Notes: a model not told the origin generated them from the sequence alone. DNA of 64,000 bases from Fodinibacter sp963811825 (GCA_963811825.1 CAWESS010000029.1:62001-126000); one strand, 5' to 3'. Shown: positions 45,788 to 54,708, numbered from the stretch's first letter. Translations and numbers: made by a program.

Positions 45788-46823
45788 CCAGCCGTTGGTG
45801 CTCGGTATCGAGACCTCGTGCGACGAGACCGGGGTCGGCATCGTTCGCGGCGAGACCCTGCTCGTCGACGCGATCGCGAGCAGCGTCGACGAGCACGCCC
45901 GGTTCGGGGGAGTGGTGCCCGAGGTGGCGAGCCGAGCCCACCTCGAGGCGATGGTCCCGACGATCGAACGCGCCTGTGCCACAGCAGGAGTCAGCCTGCG
46001 TGACCTGGATGCCGTGGCCGTCACCTCGGGGCCGGGGCTCGCCGGCGCCCTCATGGTGGGGGTGGCCTCCGCCAAGGCACTGGCCCTCTCGCTCGGCGTG
46101 CCGCTCTACGGCGTGAACCACCTCGCCAGCCACGTGGCCGTGGACATCGTCGAGCACGGGCCCCTGCCCGAGCCGACGTTGGCGCTGCTCGTCTCGGGCG
46201 GGCACTCGTCGCTCCTGCTGGTCCCGGACGTCACGCACGACGTCCGCAGCCTGGGGTCGACGATCGACGATGCCGCGGGGGAGGCGTTCGACAAGGTGGC
46301 TCGAGTGCTGGGCCTGCCCTTCCCGGGGGGCCCGCACATCGACCGGATGGCGCGCGACGGTCAGGTCGTCATCGACTTCCCGCGGGGCCTGACCCAGGGG
46401 CGCGACATGGAGCGCCACCGCTTCGACTTCTCGTTCTCGGGCCTGAAGACCGCGGTGTCGCGGTGGGTCCAGGCCAAGGAAGCGGCGGGTGAGCCCGTGC
46501 CCGTCGCTGACGTGGCCGCGAGCTTCCAGGAGGCCGTCACGGACGTCCTGACGCGCAAGGCCGTGCTCGCCTGCCGTGAGCAGGGGGTGGGGAACCTGCA
46601 GATCGGCGGGGGAGTCGCCGCGAACTCACGGCTGCGAGCCATGGCCCAGGAGCGGTGCGACGCCGCCGGGATCGAGCTGCGGGTTCCGCGACCCGGGCTG
46701 TGCACCGACAACGGCGCGATGGTCGCGGCGCTGGGTGCCCAGATGGTGCTGAAGGGGCGCCCGGCATCCGACCTGTCGTTGCCGGCCGACTCGTCGATGC
46801 CGGTGACGCTCGTCCAGTCCTGA
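45780..46823 (+). CDS. tsaD: tRNA N6-threonylcarbamoyltransferase TsaD
   Basis: 347 residues. TsaD transfers threonylcarbamoyl to A37 of ANN-decoding tRNAs. The metal-binding HxxxH is in GVNHLASHVAVD, with the third ligand in LCTDNGAMVAALG. LGIETSCDETGVGIV, GGVVPEVASRAHLEAM, SGPGLAGALMVG and LLVSGGHSSLLL are intact family motifs. Frame is intact over the full length. In M. tuberculosis groES-groEL follow directly; here an 8-kb accessory stretch lies between. Confidence 0.97.
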   Translation: MRDQPLVLGIETSCDETGVGIVRGETLLVDAIASSVDEHARFGGVVPEVASRAHLEAMVPTIERACATAGVSLRDLDAVAVTSGPGLAGALMVGVASAKALALSLGVPLYGVNHLASHVAVDIVEHGPLPEPTLALLVSGGHSSLLLVPDVTHDVRSLGSTIDDAAGEAFDKVARVLGLPFPGGPHIDRMARDGQVVIDFPRGLTQGRDMERHRFDFSFSGLKTAVSRWVQAKEAAGEPVPVADVAASFQEAVTDVLTRKAVLACREQGVGNLQIGGGVAANSRLRAMAQERCDAAGIELRVPRPGLCTDNGAMVAALGAQMVLKGRPASDLSLPADSSMPVTLVQS

Positions 46824-46834
46824 CCCGCGTCGGT

Positions 46835-47107
46835 TCAGTGGTTGCGGAGGGCCCTGATCAGCTGAGCCTTGGTCATCGACGACCTGCCCTCGACCCCGAG
46901 CTCGCGGGCGCGTCTCATGAGGCGGTCCTTGGTCCAGTCGTCGTAGTCTCCGGCCTTGCCCCCTTTGCGTCCGACCGCGGAGCGGGACGTGTTCGCGGCT
47001 GCATTGGCGATGCGGGCGGCCTTCTCCTTGCTGGCGCCGTCGTCGCGCAGCTCTTCGTAGAGCTCGGGGTCCTTGACCGATGGTCCTGGTCCCTTGCGTG
47101 CGGGCAT
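46835..47107 (-). CDS. Small Rho-N/SAP-like domain protein
   Basis: 90 residues, basic. The N-terminus ARKGPGPSVKDPELYEELRDDGASKEKAARIANAAANTS resembles short DNA-associated stress proteins; the middle has a KGG element (GRKGGKAGDYDDWTKDRL); the end (RARELGVEGRSSMTKAQLIRALRNH) is a helix-turn-helix like the Rho termination factor N-domain or SAP fold. It probably binds nucleic acid. GAGGAGG precedes ATG 47105-47107. It is convergent with tsaD by 11 bp. No experimental role is known to me. Confidence 0.8.
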   Translation of the reverse strand: MPARKGPGPSVKDPELYEELRDDGASKEKAARIANAAANTSRSAVGRKGGKAGDYDDWTKDRLMRRARELGVEGRSSMTKAQLIRALRNH

Positions 47108-47195
47108 GGCTCCTCCTCGAGTCGGTACGTGGTGCACCCAGTCATACCCGCTCCCGGCCGGCGGAATCATGCAGGTTCCGTCACCACGTGCTGGC

Positions 47196-47693
47196 TCAGG
47201 TCGACGTGTAGAGGACTCGGAAGCGTTCGAGGACGACCGGCATGTCGGGTGAGAAGCCACCCTCGGCGTGCTCGGTGAAGAAGTTCTGGTGGGTCACCTG
47301 CCAGTGTTCGAGGCTGCGGTCACCCTCCCCCTCCTCCCGGGCGTGGTCGGCATCCACCTGGTCGAAGGGGAGCACTCGCGTCTCGGTCGTCACGACCAGG
47401 GCGCGGGGGTGGCCGGCCCCGTCGAGGACGATGCCGAGCATCCCGGGCTCCGGCAGCGACTCGCCCTCCGTCACGTAGTCCGCCTGTGCGCTGGCGGTCG
47501 CGGTCTTCGTCCCGTCGAGGACGAGACCGAGCAGCTCGTCGGACTGCTCGGGGGTCGCACCGAAGGCCCACGCGGGCGGCCGAAGCGCTCGCACCGGGTC
47601 CGCACCGGAGAAGACCGGCACCCCGGCCAGTTCTGCGTGCTCCCTGGCGATCTCCCAGAACGCATCGAGCTCGTTGTCGTCAGCGGTGGTCAT
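47196..47693 (-). CDS. ASCH-domain protein
   Basis: 165 residues. ASCH fold (PUA-like, predicted RNA-binding or RNA-base processing). The diagnostic region LLGLVLDGTKTATASAQADY contains the G-x-K-x-x-T motif, followed by GMLGIVLDGAGHPRALVVTTE and DADHAREEGEGDRSLEHW. An N-terminal helix (DAFWEIAREHAELAG) is usual. ATG at 47691-47693 (MTTADDNELDAF); a start at 47735 is possible but less like homologs. Some small ASCH proteins are N4-acetylcytidine amidohydrolases; this longer form has unknown activity. Confidence 0.85.
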   Translation of the reverse strand: MTTADDNELDAFWEIAREHAELAGVPVFSGADPVRALRPPAWAFGATPEQSDELLGLVLDGTKTATASAQADYVTEGESLPEPGMLGIVLDGAGHPRALVVTTETRVLPFDQVDADHAREEGEGDRSLEHWQVTHQNFFTEHAEGGFSPDMPVVLERFRVLYTST

Positions 47694-47795
47694 GCCCCAC
47701 CATCCCACGCCGTGGGGCGACACATTTGGTTGCACCTATCGCGCCCGGGGGAGGATTCCTTTCCTAGGCTGATCCGATGGACTTCGGAGGTGGTT

Positions 47796-47975
47796 GTGAC
47801 CTTCGGCGGGATCTTGGTCAGCGGCGTCACTCTGGGCCTGCTCCTGAGCGTGGCAGGACCGCGCGACGACGAGGCGGCGGCGATGCACCGTCGTCTGGCG
47901 CGGCGAGGACTTGCGTGGCTACCGGGTAGGTTCCGGAACCACGGCCGCCTCGAGCCGAGACCCAGCTCTCGCTGA
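47796..47975 (+). CDS. Possible small membrane protein
   Basis: 59 residues from GTG 47796. One hydrophobic helix (TFGGILVSGVTLGLLLSVAG), then a basic amphipathic tail (MHRRLARRGLAWLPGRFRNHGR). Support comes from signals: TAGGCT (47765-47770) is a good -10 box and GGAGG (47786-47790) is five bases before the GTG. No family recognised; codon bias is less extreme than in the neighbours. Confidence 0.45.
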   Translation: MTFGGILVSGVTLGLLLSVAGPRDDEAAAMHRRLARRGLAWLPGRFRNHGRLEPRPSSR

Positions 47976-48084
47976 CTGACGTCGCTCAACTGCTGGGCCA
48001 GACGCCCGTCGGCTCCAGAAAGCTGCTCATTGGCGCGGATCCTGATGCTTGCCGGTCGCTGTCAGTGGCGTCATCGTTGGTCGC

Positions 48085-48549
48085 ATGGGTGTCATCGAGT
48101 TCGAGCTGGAACGCACCATCAGGGCACCGATCGAGGCGGTGTTCTCGAGGTTGGCCGACATCAACGGGTACGACGAGTGGATGCCGCAGAAGGGAAGCAT
48201 CCTGCGGCACACCCGGCAGACGTCGCCCGGAGAGCCGGCCGAGGGGACGACCTTCCTGGACGAGACGACCTACGGCCCCACCCCGGGGGAGATCGTGGAG
48301 TTCGAGGCGCCGCACACGGTGGTCTTCCACTGGTGGGACAGCACCAGGTCCGGCAAGCTCAAGGCGGAGGGGTGGCCCGGCTACGCACTTCAGCGAGGGC
48401 CTGACGGCACGACGTTGGTTCGGCACCACGCGAAGATGCACACGTACGGCCTCTATCGTCTGGCGACGCCGGTGTTTCGCAGGATCGCGGTGAAGGAGCG
48501 CACGGCGACGGTCGATGCGCTCAAGGCGTCCTTCGAGACAACCGGGTAG
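48085..48549 (+). CDS. SRPBCC-family protein (polyketide cyclase/START-like)
   Basis: 154 residues, one helix-grip domain. IEFELERTIRAPIEAVFSRLADINGYDEWMP is the typical opening (beta-1 and the two short helices), followed by GTTFLDET, GEIVEFEAPHTVVFHWWDS and the long C-terminal helix (FRRIAVKERTATVDALKASFET). These proteins bind hydrophobic ligands in a deep cavity. ATG 48085 fits the fold start. Ligand unknown. Confidence 0.8.
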   Translation: MGVIEFELERTIRAPIEAVFSRLADINGYDEWMPQKGSILRHTRQTSPGEPAEGTTFLDETTYGPTPGEIVEFEAPHTVVFHWWDSTRSGKLKAEGWPGYALQRGPDGTTLVRHHAKMHTYGLYRLATPVFRRIAVKERTATVDALKASFETTG

Positions 48550-48566
48550 ATCCGCGCTGCGTCTCG

Positions 48567-48774
48567 GTGACCGACTCCTTGCTCGCTCCCCGCAGCGCCC
48601 CCGCGGCGGACGCCGGCGGCACGTGCCCCGCCTGCGGGGGCCGTCGCCCGCGCGGGCAAGGTCAGCGTCCCCCTCGACGTCCAGAAGGTGGCCTACCTGT
48701 CGGAACGCCTGTTCGGCCAAGGTGCCGCGGCGAGCTTCGACGACATGGTCGTCACCGTCGACGATCGCGGCTGA
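48567..48774 (+). CDS. Small CPxC-containing hypothetical protein (one frameshift)
   Basis: Between the SRPBCC gene and the glycosyltransferase, frame 0 from GTG 48567 reads TDSLLAPRSAPAADAGGTCPACG and frame 1 continues AVARAGKVSVPLDVQKVAYLS ... DDMVVTVDDRG with a stop at 48772-48774. Dropping one G of GGGGG (48636-48640) joins them into about 68 residues. There is a single CPAC knuckle, half of a zinc ribbon, so a dimer or no metal. Not recognised. The matching insertion pattern supports it as real coding sequence. Confidence 0.45.
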
Positions 48775-48840
48775 GCAGCAGGCAACCAGCACGGCGGCGC
48801 AGTCGCCGCACACGGTCCGGCCGAGTGCGCAGCGGTCCCG

Positions 48841-50133
48841 CTACGTCAGATCTCGTTGCGCCAGTGTGTCGACGATGTCGGCGAGCTGGTCGATGCCGGG
48901 CGCCCGGGCCATGCTGGCTGCGATTCGGTCTGCGGCGTCGCGGTGGCTGGGGTCGTGCAGCACCGTGTGGACGGCCTTGCGAACGGCGGTTGGTGTCGGG
49001 GTCTCGCTCTTGAGGCGGATGCCGACCCCTGACCAGGCGACACGCGCTGCCACTTCCGGCTTGTCCTCCTGACCGCTGCTCGTGACGATGGGAACGCCGT
49101 AGCGCAGGGCGTACTGGACTCCGCCGTAACCGCCGTTCGTCACGTACACATCGGTCTTGGGGAGCAGGTCGTCGTAGGGGAGGTACGTCGATGCTCGAGC
49201 GTTGTCGGGCAGTGGTGGAAGCGTGTTGAGCGGGCGGCCTCCGGTGGAGACCAGGACGAGGAGCTCCTCGTCGGCCAGTCCTTCGAGGGTGGGCGCGATG
49301 ATCTGGCGGTAGTCCCGGTTGGCGATCGTGCCCTGGGTGACGTGCACGACGGGTCGTGAGCCGTCCAGGTCGCCCCACCAGTCGGGTAGCTCGGCACGTG
49401 ACCCGGTCGCCGAGATCGGGCCGGCGAAGTGCAGGGTGTCCGGGGCGTCGGAGCGGGGGTACTCGAACTCCGGGACGGTGAACTGCACGATGGCCTCGAC
49501 GTGGCGGGGCCAGTCCAGCACCGGAAACGGCAGCGGCCTGCCGTGCAGCTCCCCGTGAACCTCGTCGGCGACGCGCTGCGCCGAAGGGAACACGGTACGC
49601 GCGGCCACGGCGCTCAGCAGGGAGTTGCGCAGCCGACCGACAGGGCCGCGCAGCGGGGGGAGTCCCATCCCGTAGGGGGCGGTGTCGCGGCTCGTGATCA
49701 TCAGCGGCAGTACGCCGCAGACCACGACCGGCGGCCTGCTGGCGGGCGAGTGCCCGGTCAGCAGCGCCCCACCCGCCAGCGCTGGGTCCGTGAGCACGGC
49801 GTCGGCGGGCTCCTCGGCGTGCGCTGCCATGATCGCGTCGTACTGCGCCCGGGCGGGCCTGATGAAGACGTTCTCGATGTCGAAGGCGATCGCCTTGGCC
49901 CCACGCAGTGATGTGCGCTCGGGAAAGACCTCGCCCCAGTCCTGGCGATCATCGAAGTCAGCCTCGGGCGGGAGCGGGATGTGGTGCGCACCTGTGGCCT
50001 CCACGGAGGCCGCGAACCTCGCTCCCGTGATGAATCGCACCCGGTCCCCTCGCCGGGCGAAGTGCGCCGCGACGGCCAGCAAGGGCGTGACGTGCCCGTG
50101 AATGGGAACGGCCGCGATGATGATCGAAGGCAT
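48841..50133 (-). CDS. Macrolide-type/UGT-like glycosyltransferase (GT1)
   Basis: 430 residues. GT-B fold of family GT1. N-terminal IIIAAVPIHGHVTPLLAVAAHFARRGDRVRFITG holds the conserved His base (IHGH); the C-terminal nucleotide-sugar half has HVTQGTIANRD, STGGRPLNTLPPLP, YLPYDDLLPKTDVYVTNGGYGGVQYALRYGVPIV and DKPEVAARVAWSGVGIRL, as in macrolide-inactivating and UDP-glucosyl transferases. It may glycosylate a foreign macrolide or flavonoid-like acceptor. GAGAGG lies 8 nt before ATG 50131-50133. Codon use is milder than in neighbouring genes, consistent with later gain. No biosynthetic cluster surrounds it. Confidence 0.9.
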   Translation of the reverse strand: MPSIIIAAVPIHGHVTPLLAVAAHFARRGDRVRFITGARFAASVEATGAHHIPLPPEADFDDRQDWGEVFPERTSLRGAKAIAFDIENVFIRPARAQYDAIMAAHAEEPADAVLTDPALAGGALLTGHSPASRPPVVVCGVLPLMITSRDTAPYGMGLPPLRGPVGRLRNSLLSAVAARTVFPSAQRVADEVHGELHGRPLPFPVLDWPRHVEAIVQFTVPEFEYPRSDAPDTLHFAGPISATGSRAELPDWWGDLDGSRPVVHVTQGTIANRDYRQIIAPTLEGLADEELLVLVSTGGRPLNTLPPLPDNARASTYLPYDDLLPKTDVYVTNGGYGGVQYALRYGVPIVTSSGQEDKPEVAARVAWSGVGIRLKSETPTPTAVRKAVHTVLHDPSHRDAADRIAASMARAPGIDQLADIVDTLAQRDLT

Positions 50134-50200
50134 GGCGTCCACCTCTCGACGGCACCCTGGAACCGGGGCTCACGAGAAAAGTATGCAGGGCGGACGTGGG

Positions 50201-51454
50201 TCAGGGCTGCGAGGTGGAGCAGGGCAGCAGGCCCATCCGCTCCTTGAGGGTGAGCACCCGCTCGACCGAGGCGTCGACCTTGGCCGCGAACCCGGCATCC
50301 GACGCCGCCTCGGCCGCCAGCGCCTCGAGCATGACGTCGGCATCGGATGCCGCGCCCGTGAGGACGATGTCGCCACCGGCCGCGATGTGGCGCACCGCGC
50401 GGTCCCCGGCCGGGACGTCCGCCAGCGCCTCGGCGTTGACGTCGTCGGTGATGACCACACCCTGGTAGCCCATCTGCTCGCGCAGCAGACCCGTGACGAT
50501 CTTCTCGGAGAACATCGCCGGGTTGGCCTTGTCGAGCTTGGGGTAGCGGGCAGAGGCCATCATGACCAGACCCGCGCCGGCCTCGATGCCGTCGGCGAAC
50601 GGCTGGAGGAACGGGTCGTCCTTGGTGGCAACGGAATCCGTGATCCCGGTCGACGAGAAGTCGGTGTTGTTGCGCACGCGCCCCAACCCCGGGAAGTGCT
50701 TGACCGTGCCCTCGATGCCGCCGTCGAGCATCCCCTTCAGGAACGCCGTCGCCGATCGCGAGACGGCCTCCGGGGTCGAGCCGTACTGCCGGCCCCACCG
50801 CCCGATCGGCTGGTTGGCCCTGCCGATCTCCTTCGGCACGGTGTCGGTGACGGGGGCGAGGTTGACGTTGACCCCGGCGGCCTTGATCTCCTCGGCCCAG
50901 GTCGTCGCCTCGCGGGTGAGCTCGGCCGGCTCCATCTGCGCCTGCTTCGACGCGGTCGGCGGGCGGGTGAAGCCCTCCCCGCGCAGCTGGTGCACCTCGC
51001 CGCCCTCCTGGTCGGCCGCGATGAGCAGCCCGACACCGCCGGTGGCCTCCGGCGACACCAGCCCCTGCAGGTGCGTCGACGTGCGGGTCACCTTCTCGGC
51101 GCCCTCCCACCCGCCGAGGTAGATGACGTTCCCGACGTGCTCCTCGGCGACGAGGTCGTCGAGGGAGCCCAGGGCGGCGTTGGTGTCGAAGCCCACCATG
51201 AGCAGCTGTCCCAGCCGCTGCTCCTCGGAGAGCGCGTCGTACGTCGAGGACACGCACGCTGCCGGTGAGGCGGACGCCGTGGCACTCGCCGACGGTGACG
51301 GGCTCGCGCTCGCGGTCGGCGCCACCGCGGACGCGGCCGGCGACCCGCTGGCCACGGGGGACGGGGCCCCGGAGCACCCGGCGAGCACCACGGCGAGCGT
51401 CCCCGCACCGACGCCAGCGCCCACTCGGGCGCGCGCAACGGGTCGCAGAGGCAT
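50201..51454 (-). CDS. Glycoside hydrolase family 3 lipoprotein (NagZ-like)
   Basis: 417 residues. A lipoprotein signal (basic RPVARARVGAG, hydrophobic GAGTLAVVL, lipobox LAGC) and a Ser/Ala/Pro linker precede a GH3 domain: LLIAADQEGGEVHQLRGEG, the GH3 signature VKHFPGLGRVRNNTDFSST with the Lys-His pair, and the nucleophile Asp in GVVITDDVNAEALAD. NagZ-type enzymes release N-acetylglucosamine from cell-wall fragments; the HxxD-like dyad RNNTD fits the His-Asp acid/base found in NagZ. It acts on the outer face of the membrane. ATG at 51452-51454. Confidence 0.9.
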   Translation of the reverse strand: MPLRPVARARVGAGVGAGTLAVVLAGCSGAPSPVASGSPAASAVAPTASASPSPSASATASASPAACVSSTYDALSEEQRLGQLLMVGFDTNAALGSLDDLVAEEHVGNVIYLGGWEGAEKVTRTSTHLQGLVSPEATGGVGLLIAADQEGGEVHQLRGEGFTRPPTASKQAQMEPAELTREATTWAEEIKAAGVNVNLAPVTDTVPKEIGRANQPIGRWGRQYGSTPEAVSRSATAFLKGMLDGGIEGTVKHFPGLGRVRNNTDFSSTGITDSVATKDDPFLQPFADGIEAGAGLVMMASARYPKLDKANPAMFSEKIVTGLLREQMGYQGVVITDDVNAEALADVPAGDRAVRHIAAGGDIVLTGAASDADVMLEALAAEAASDAGFAAKVDASVERVLTLKERMGLLPCSTSQP

Positions 51455-51499
51455 CGCAGAGGTCACCGGACGACGGTACGTGATGGCACGGCATCCGCC

Positions 51500-52487
51500 A
51501 TGATCGAGAACATGCCCACCCTGCCCGTCATCCTCGACGTCGACACCGGTGTCGACGACGCCTGCGCCCTGCTCCTCGCGGCGCTCCACCCCGCCCTCGA
51601 CCTGCGCGCCGTGACCTGCGTCGGCGGCAACGCGCCGCTGGCCGACGTCGTGCGCAACACCCTCACGGTGCTCGAGACCGCCGGGCGCCGCGACGTGCCC
51701 GTCGGGCGTCGGCGCCGCCCGTCCGCTGCTCGAGGATCCGGTCGACGCCCGCCACGTCCACGGCGACGACGGCATGGCCGACCTCGGGATGCCGGCGCCG
51801 ACCCTCGTGCCGGACCCTCGCCCCGCGCTGGACCTCCTTCGCGACACCATCGACGAGGCGGCCGCTGAAGGCGCACCCGCCACCGTCGTCCCGCTCGCCC
51901 CGATGACCAACCTCGCGCTGCTCGCCCGGGTGCACCCCGACGCCTTCGCCCGCATCGGGCGGCTCGTCTTCATGGGTGGCGGCGTCGACATCAGCAACGC
52001 CACGGCCGCGGCGGAGTTCAACGTCTTCCACGACCCCGAGGCCACCGCCATCGTGCTCGACGCGTGCGCGACCCACGGCATCCCCGTGACGATGTACGGC
52101 CTCGACGTGTTCTACGACCCGCTCGTCACCGACGTCGATGTCGACGGCCTTCGCGAGCTCGACACCCCCGTCGCGCGCCTGGCCGCCGGGCTGATCTCCT
52201 TCCACCACCGGCGGTTCGCCAACGCGGGGGCGACGATCGGCGACGCCGGCGCGGTCGGCATCCTCGTCGAACCGGATGCCGTGCGGACCCAACGGCTGCC
52301 GGTGCGCGTCGAGCTCACCGGCACGTGGACCCGCGGTCGCACCGTGGTCGACCGCCGCGACTGGGCGGGGCACCTGGCCCACGACCCGCACGGCCTTGCC
52401 CCGGCACAGGTTGACGTCTGCCTCGCGATCGACGGCCCGCGCATCGCCGACCTGTGGGTGCGCACGGTGCGGGGCGAGGCCCGATGA
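51500..52487 (+). CDS. Inosine-uridine-preferring nucleoside hydrolase (one frameshift)
   Basis: About 328 residues. It hydrolyses ribonucleosides to base and ribose. The calcium-binding DVDTGVDDACALLLAALHP (DxDxxxDD), VGGNAPLADVVRNTL, HGDDGMADLGMP and VPLAPMTNLALLARVHP, then FMGGGVDISNATAAAEFNVFHDPEA, are the family motifs. Frame 2 runs to DVPVG and frame 0 from there; dropping one G of GGG 51704-51706 gives VPVGVGAARPLLEDPVDARHVHG. ATG 51500 or 51512 are both possible. It overlaps rbsK by 4 bp; hydrolase plus ribokinase form a nucleoside salvage pair. Confidence 0.88.
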
Positions 52488-53320
52488 GCGGGCGGGTGGT
52501 GGTGCTCGGGTCGCTCAACGTCGACCTCGTGACCCGGGTCGAGCGCCATCCGCGCCCGGGGGAGACGGTGCTCGGCGACGGGCTCGAGCAGCTCGCGGGG
52601 GGCAAGGGGGCGAACCAGGCGGTCGCGGCCGTGGCTGCGGGTGCACGGGTCGCGATGCTCGGGTGCGTCGGGGACGACGCCGGCGGCGCGGCGTACCGGC
52701 GCCGGCTCGAGGCCCTCGGGGTGGACGTCGCGGGGGTGCGTGTCTGCGAGGGCAGCCCCACCGGCCACGCGATCGTCACGGTCGCCGACGGCGGCGAGAA
52801 CTCCATCGTCGTCGTCCCCGGCGCCAACGACCTGCTCGACGAGCGTGAGGTGGCGGCCGTCGAAGGGCTCGGCCCCGACGACGTGCTGCTCGTGCAGCTC
52901 GAGGTGCCCCGGGAGGTGGTCTGCGCGGCGGTGCGCCGGGCGGCCGGGCGCGGTGCCCGCGTCGTGCTCAACACCGCGCCGTATGCCGCCCTCCCGCCCG
53001 ACGTCATCGCGCTCGCCGACCCGGTGGTCGCCAACGAGCACGAGATGGCTGCGCTGGCCGAGGCCGGGGCGCAGCCGCGCTCGCTCCTCGTGACCTTCGG
53101 GGCCAACGGAGCGGCCTGGGACGGGGTCACGGCGCCGGCACACGTGGTGGCGCCGGGCGAGGTCGTCGACACCACGGGTGCCGGGGACGCGTTCTGCGGG
53201 GCGCTGGCCGCGGCCCTGGCCCGCGGCGCGGACCGCACCGAGGCGCTCGACGCGGCGCTGGCAGCGGGAGCGGCGGCCGTCCGGCATCCGGGAGCACAGC
53301 CCGACCCCGAGCTGTCCTGA
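52484..53320 (+). CDS. rbsK: Ribokinase
   Basis: 278 residues. PfkB-family ribokinase, converting ribose to ribose 5-phosphate. VVVLGSLNVDLVTRVERHPRPGETVLG, LAGGKGANQAVAAVAAG (substrate-side glycine pair), NSIVVVPGAN, and the anion hole/catalytic Asp motif DTTGAGDAFCGALAAALA are intact. It overlaps the nucleoside hydrolase (ATGA), whose product ribose it would use. Together with the psuK-psuG pair, the window holds two separate routes for recycling nucleoside ribose. Confidence 0.92.
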   Translation: MSGRVVVLGSLNVDLVTRVERHPRPGETVLGDGLEQLAGGKGANQAVAAVAAGARVAMLGCVGDDAGGAAYRRRLEALGVDVAGVRVCEGSPTGHAIVTVADGGENSIVVVPGANDLLDEREVAAVEGLGPDDVLLVQLEVPREVVCAAVRRAAGRGARVVLNTAPYAALPPDVIALADPVVANEHEMAALAEAGAQPRSLLVTFGANGAAWDGVTAPAHVVAPGEVVDTTGAGDAFCGALAAALARGADRTEALDAALAAGAAAVRHPGAQPDPELS

Positions 53321-53333
53321 CCTGGTGCGAACG

Positions 53334-54572
53334 TCAGACGGGGTCGACGACGAGCACCACGGGTGAGCCGGCCACCCGCGTCAGGATGACCGTGGCCTGA
53401 GCGCCGTCGCCGGCCTTGCGCCCGATCTTCAGCTGGCGGCGCAGCTCGTCGTCGTCGAGGCGGATGCCGCGCTTCTTGATCGTCAGGCCCGTCACCCCGC
53501 GCTCGCGCAGCCACGCCCGCAGCGACCGGGTCGTGAACGGCATCGCCTCGCGTACGGCATACCGGCGCGCGAACTCCACGTCGACCTCGGTCTCGGAGAC
53601 GACGTAGCCGAGCCCACGGTCGACCTCGCTGCCGAGGGTGGCGGCGGTCAGGGCGCCGAGGAGCCCGGCCTGCGTGACCGCCCGGTCGGGCTCGTACAGC
53701 CACGGCCCCACCGACTCCAGGGATGCCGTGAGCGGCGGGTCGGGCTCGGCCATCCCCTCGTCGACCTCGATGGGTGACCGGTCGGCGCGCAGGATGCGGG
53801 CGCTGCGCCCCGGTCGCTGGGCGAGCGGGCCCCACCACACGGCGCACTCGAGCACCTCGCCCCCGAACGAGGTCCACTGCGCCTCGGTGCCGAGCGGGAT
53901 GGCGTCCTTCGGCATCGACGGCGAGAGCTTGGCGCCGGTGGCGGGCACGGCGGTCGCGACCTGGAGGACGAACTCCCACGTCGGGCGGATCTCGTCGAGC
54001 CGGAACACCCGCTTGATCCGCCCGTGCCGCCCCGTGAGCCCCGGCACCCGCCGGGCCGGGTCGAGCCAGACCCCGACACGAGAGCGCAACGGGTCGCGGG
54101 GCGCCTCGAACTCCTCGGCCAGGCCCACCCGGGCACGCGAGTCGGGCCAGGGCCGCAGGTTGAGGTCGGCGATCGCTGCGGTGACGGGGTCGATGTCCAC
54201 CCCCTGGACGGTGACGCCGAGCGCGGACATCGCCACGGCATCCGCGCCGATGCCGCAGCCCAGGTCGTGCACGGTGGCCAGGCTGGCGTTGTAGAAGCGC
54301 CCGGCGTGGGTGGCCGCGACCTCGAGGCGGGAGGCCTGCTCGAGACCGTCGGGGGTGTAGAGCATCTCGTCGGCGAACTCGCCGAACTTCGCGACGGCGC
54401 GCGCCTGGAGGCGCTGCTGGGTGAGCAGCGCGGCCACGAACTCGGGGGAGTGGCCGTCGCGGCGCAGCTGGTCGCCGAGTCGCATCACCGCGCCCTCGTC
54501 GTAGGGCGGCAGGGAGCGAAGGATCGCCCGACCTTCGGGTGATCCGAGGGTTCGCACGGTCCCGACGTCCAC
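53334..54572 (-). CDS. THUMP-like class I methyltransferase
   Basis: 412 residues. A helical N-terminus (AILRSLPPYDEGAVMRLGDQLRRDGHSPEF) precedes a Rossmann methyltransferase with motif I VHDLGCGIGADAVAMSALG and VQGVDIDPVTAAIADLN; the last 80 residues (YAVREAMPFTTRSLRAWLRERG, TIKKRGIRLDDDELRRQLK) are the THUMP-like C-terminal domain. Such fusions are thought to methylate RNA, but the target is unknown. GTG at 54570-54572 chosen; a longer N-terminus up to 54641 is possible. It is divergent from groES, 268 bp away. Confidence 0.85.
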   Translation of the reverse strand: MDVGTVRTLGSPEGRAILRSLPPYDEGAVMRLGDQLRRDGHSPEFVAALLTQQRLQARAVAKFGEFADEMLYTPDGLEQASRLEVAATHAGRFYNASLATVHDLGCGIGADAVAMSALGVTVQGVDIDPVTAAIADLNLRPWPDSRARVGLAEEFEAPRDPLRSRVGVWLDPARRVPGLTGRHGRIKRVFRLDEIRPTWEFVLQVATAVPATGAKLSPSMPKDAIPLGTEAQWTSFGGEVLECAVWWGPLAQRPGRSARILRADRSPIEVDEGMAEPDPPLTASLESVGPWLYEPDRAVTQAGLLGALTAATLGSEVDRGLGYVVSETEVDVEFARRYAVREAMPFTTRSLRAWLRERGVTGLTIKKRGIRLDDDELRRQLKIGRKAGDGAQATVILTRVAGSPVVLVVDPV

Positions 54573-54666
54573 GGGGTGAGATCCTGCCACCCCGCTCGGA
54601 TGCCGTCTCGCTGACGTCCCGCCCGGCTCGTCGCGCCCCACGCGGGGCCGCCGGGCGACCCACCTG

Positions 54667-54693
54667 TTGGCACTCGAGTTGACCGAGTGCTAA
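54667..54693. promoter_or_regulatory. CIRCE operator 1 (HrcA site)
   Basis: TTGGCACTC (54667-54675), 9-bp spacer, GAGTGCTAA (54685-54693): one mismatch from the TTAGCACTC-N9-GAGTGCTAA consensus. The spacer contains TTGACC (54679-54684), the -35 box of groES-groEL. Confidence 0.95.
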
Positions 54694-54708
54694 CCGGCAA
54701 CCTAGATT
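54679..54708 (+). promoter_or_regulatory. groES-groEL promoter
   Basis: TTGACC (54679-54684) and TAGATT (54703-54708) are 18 bp apart. Predicted start is about 54715, immediately at the second CIRCE, so HrcA bound at either site would block initiation. The leader to groES is about 125 nt. Confidence 0.75.
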
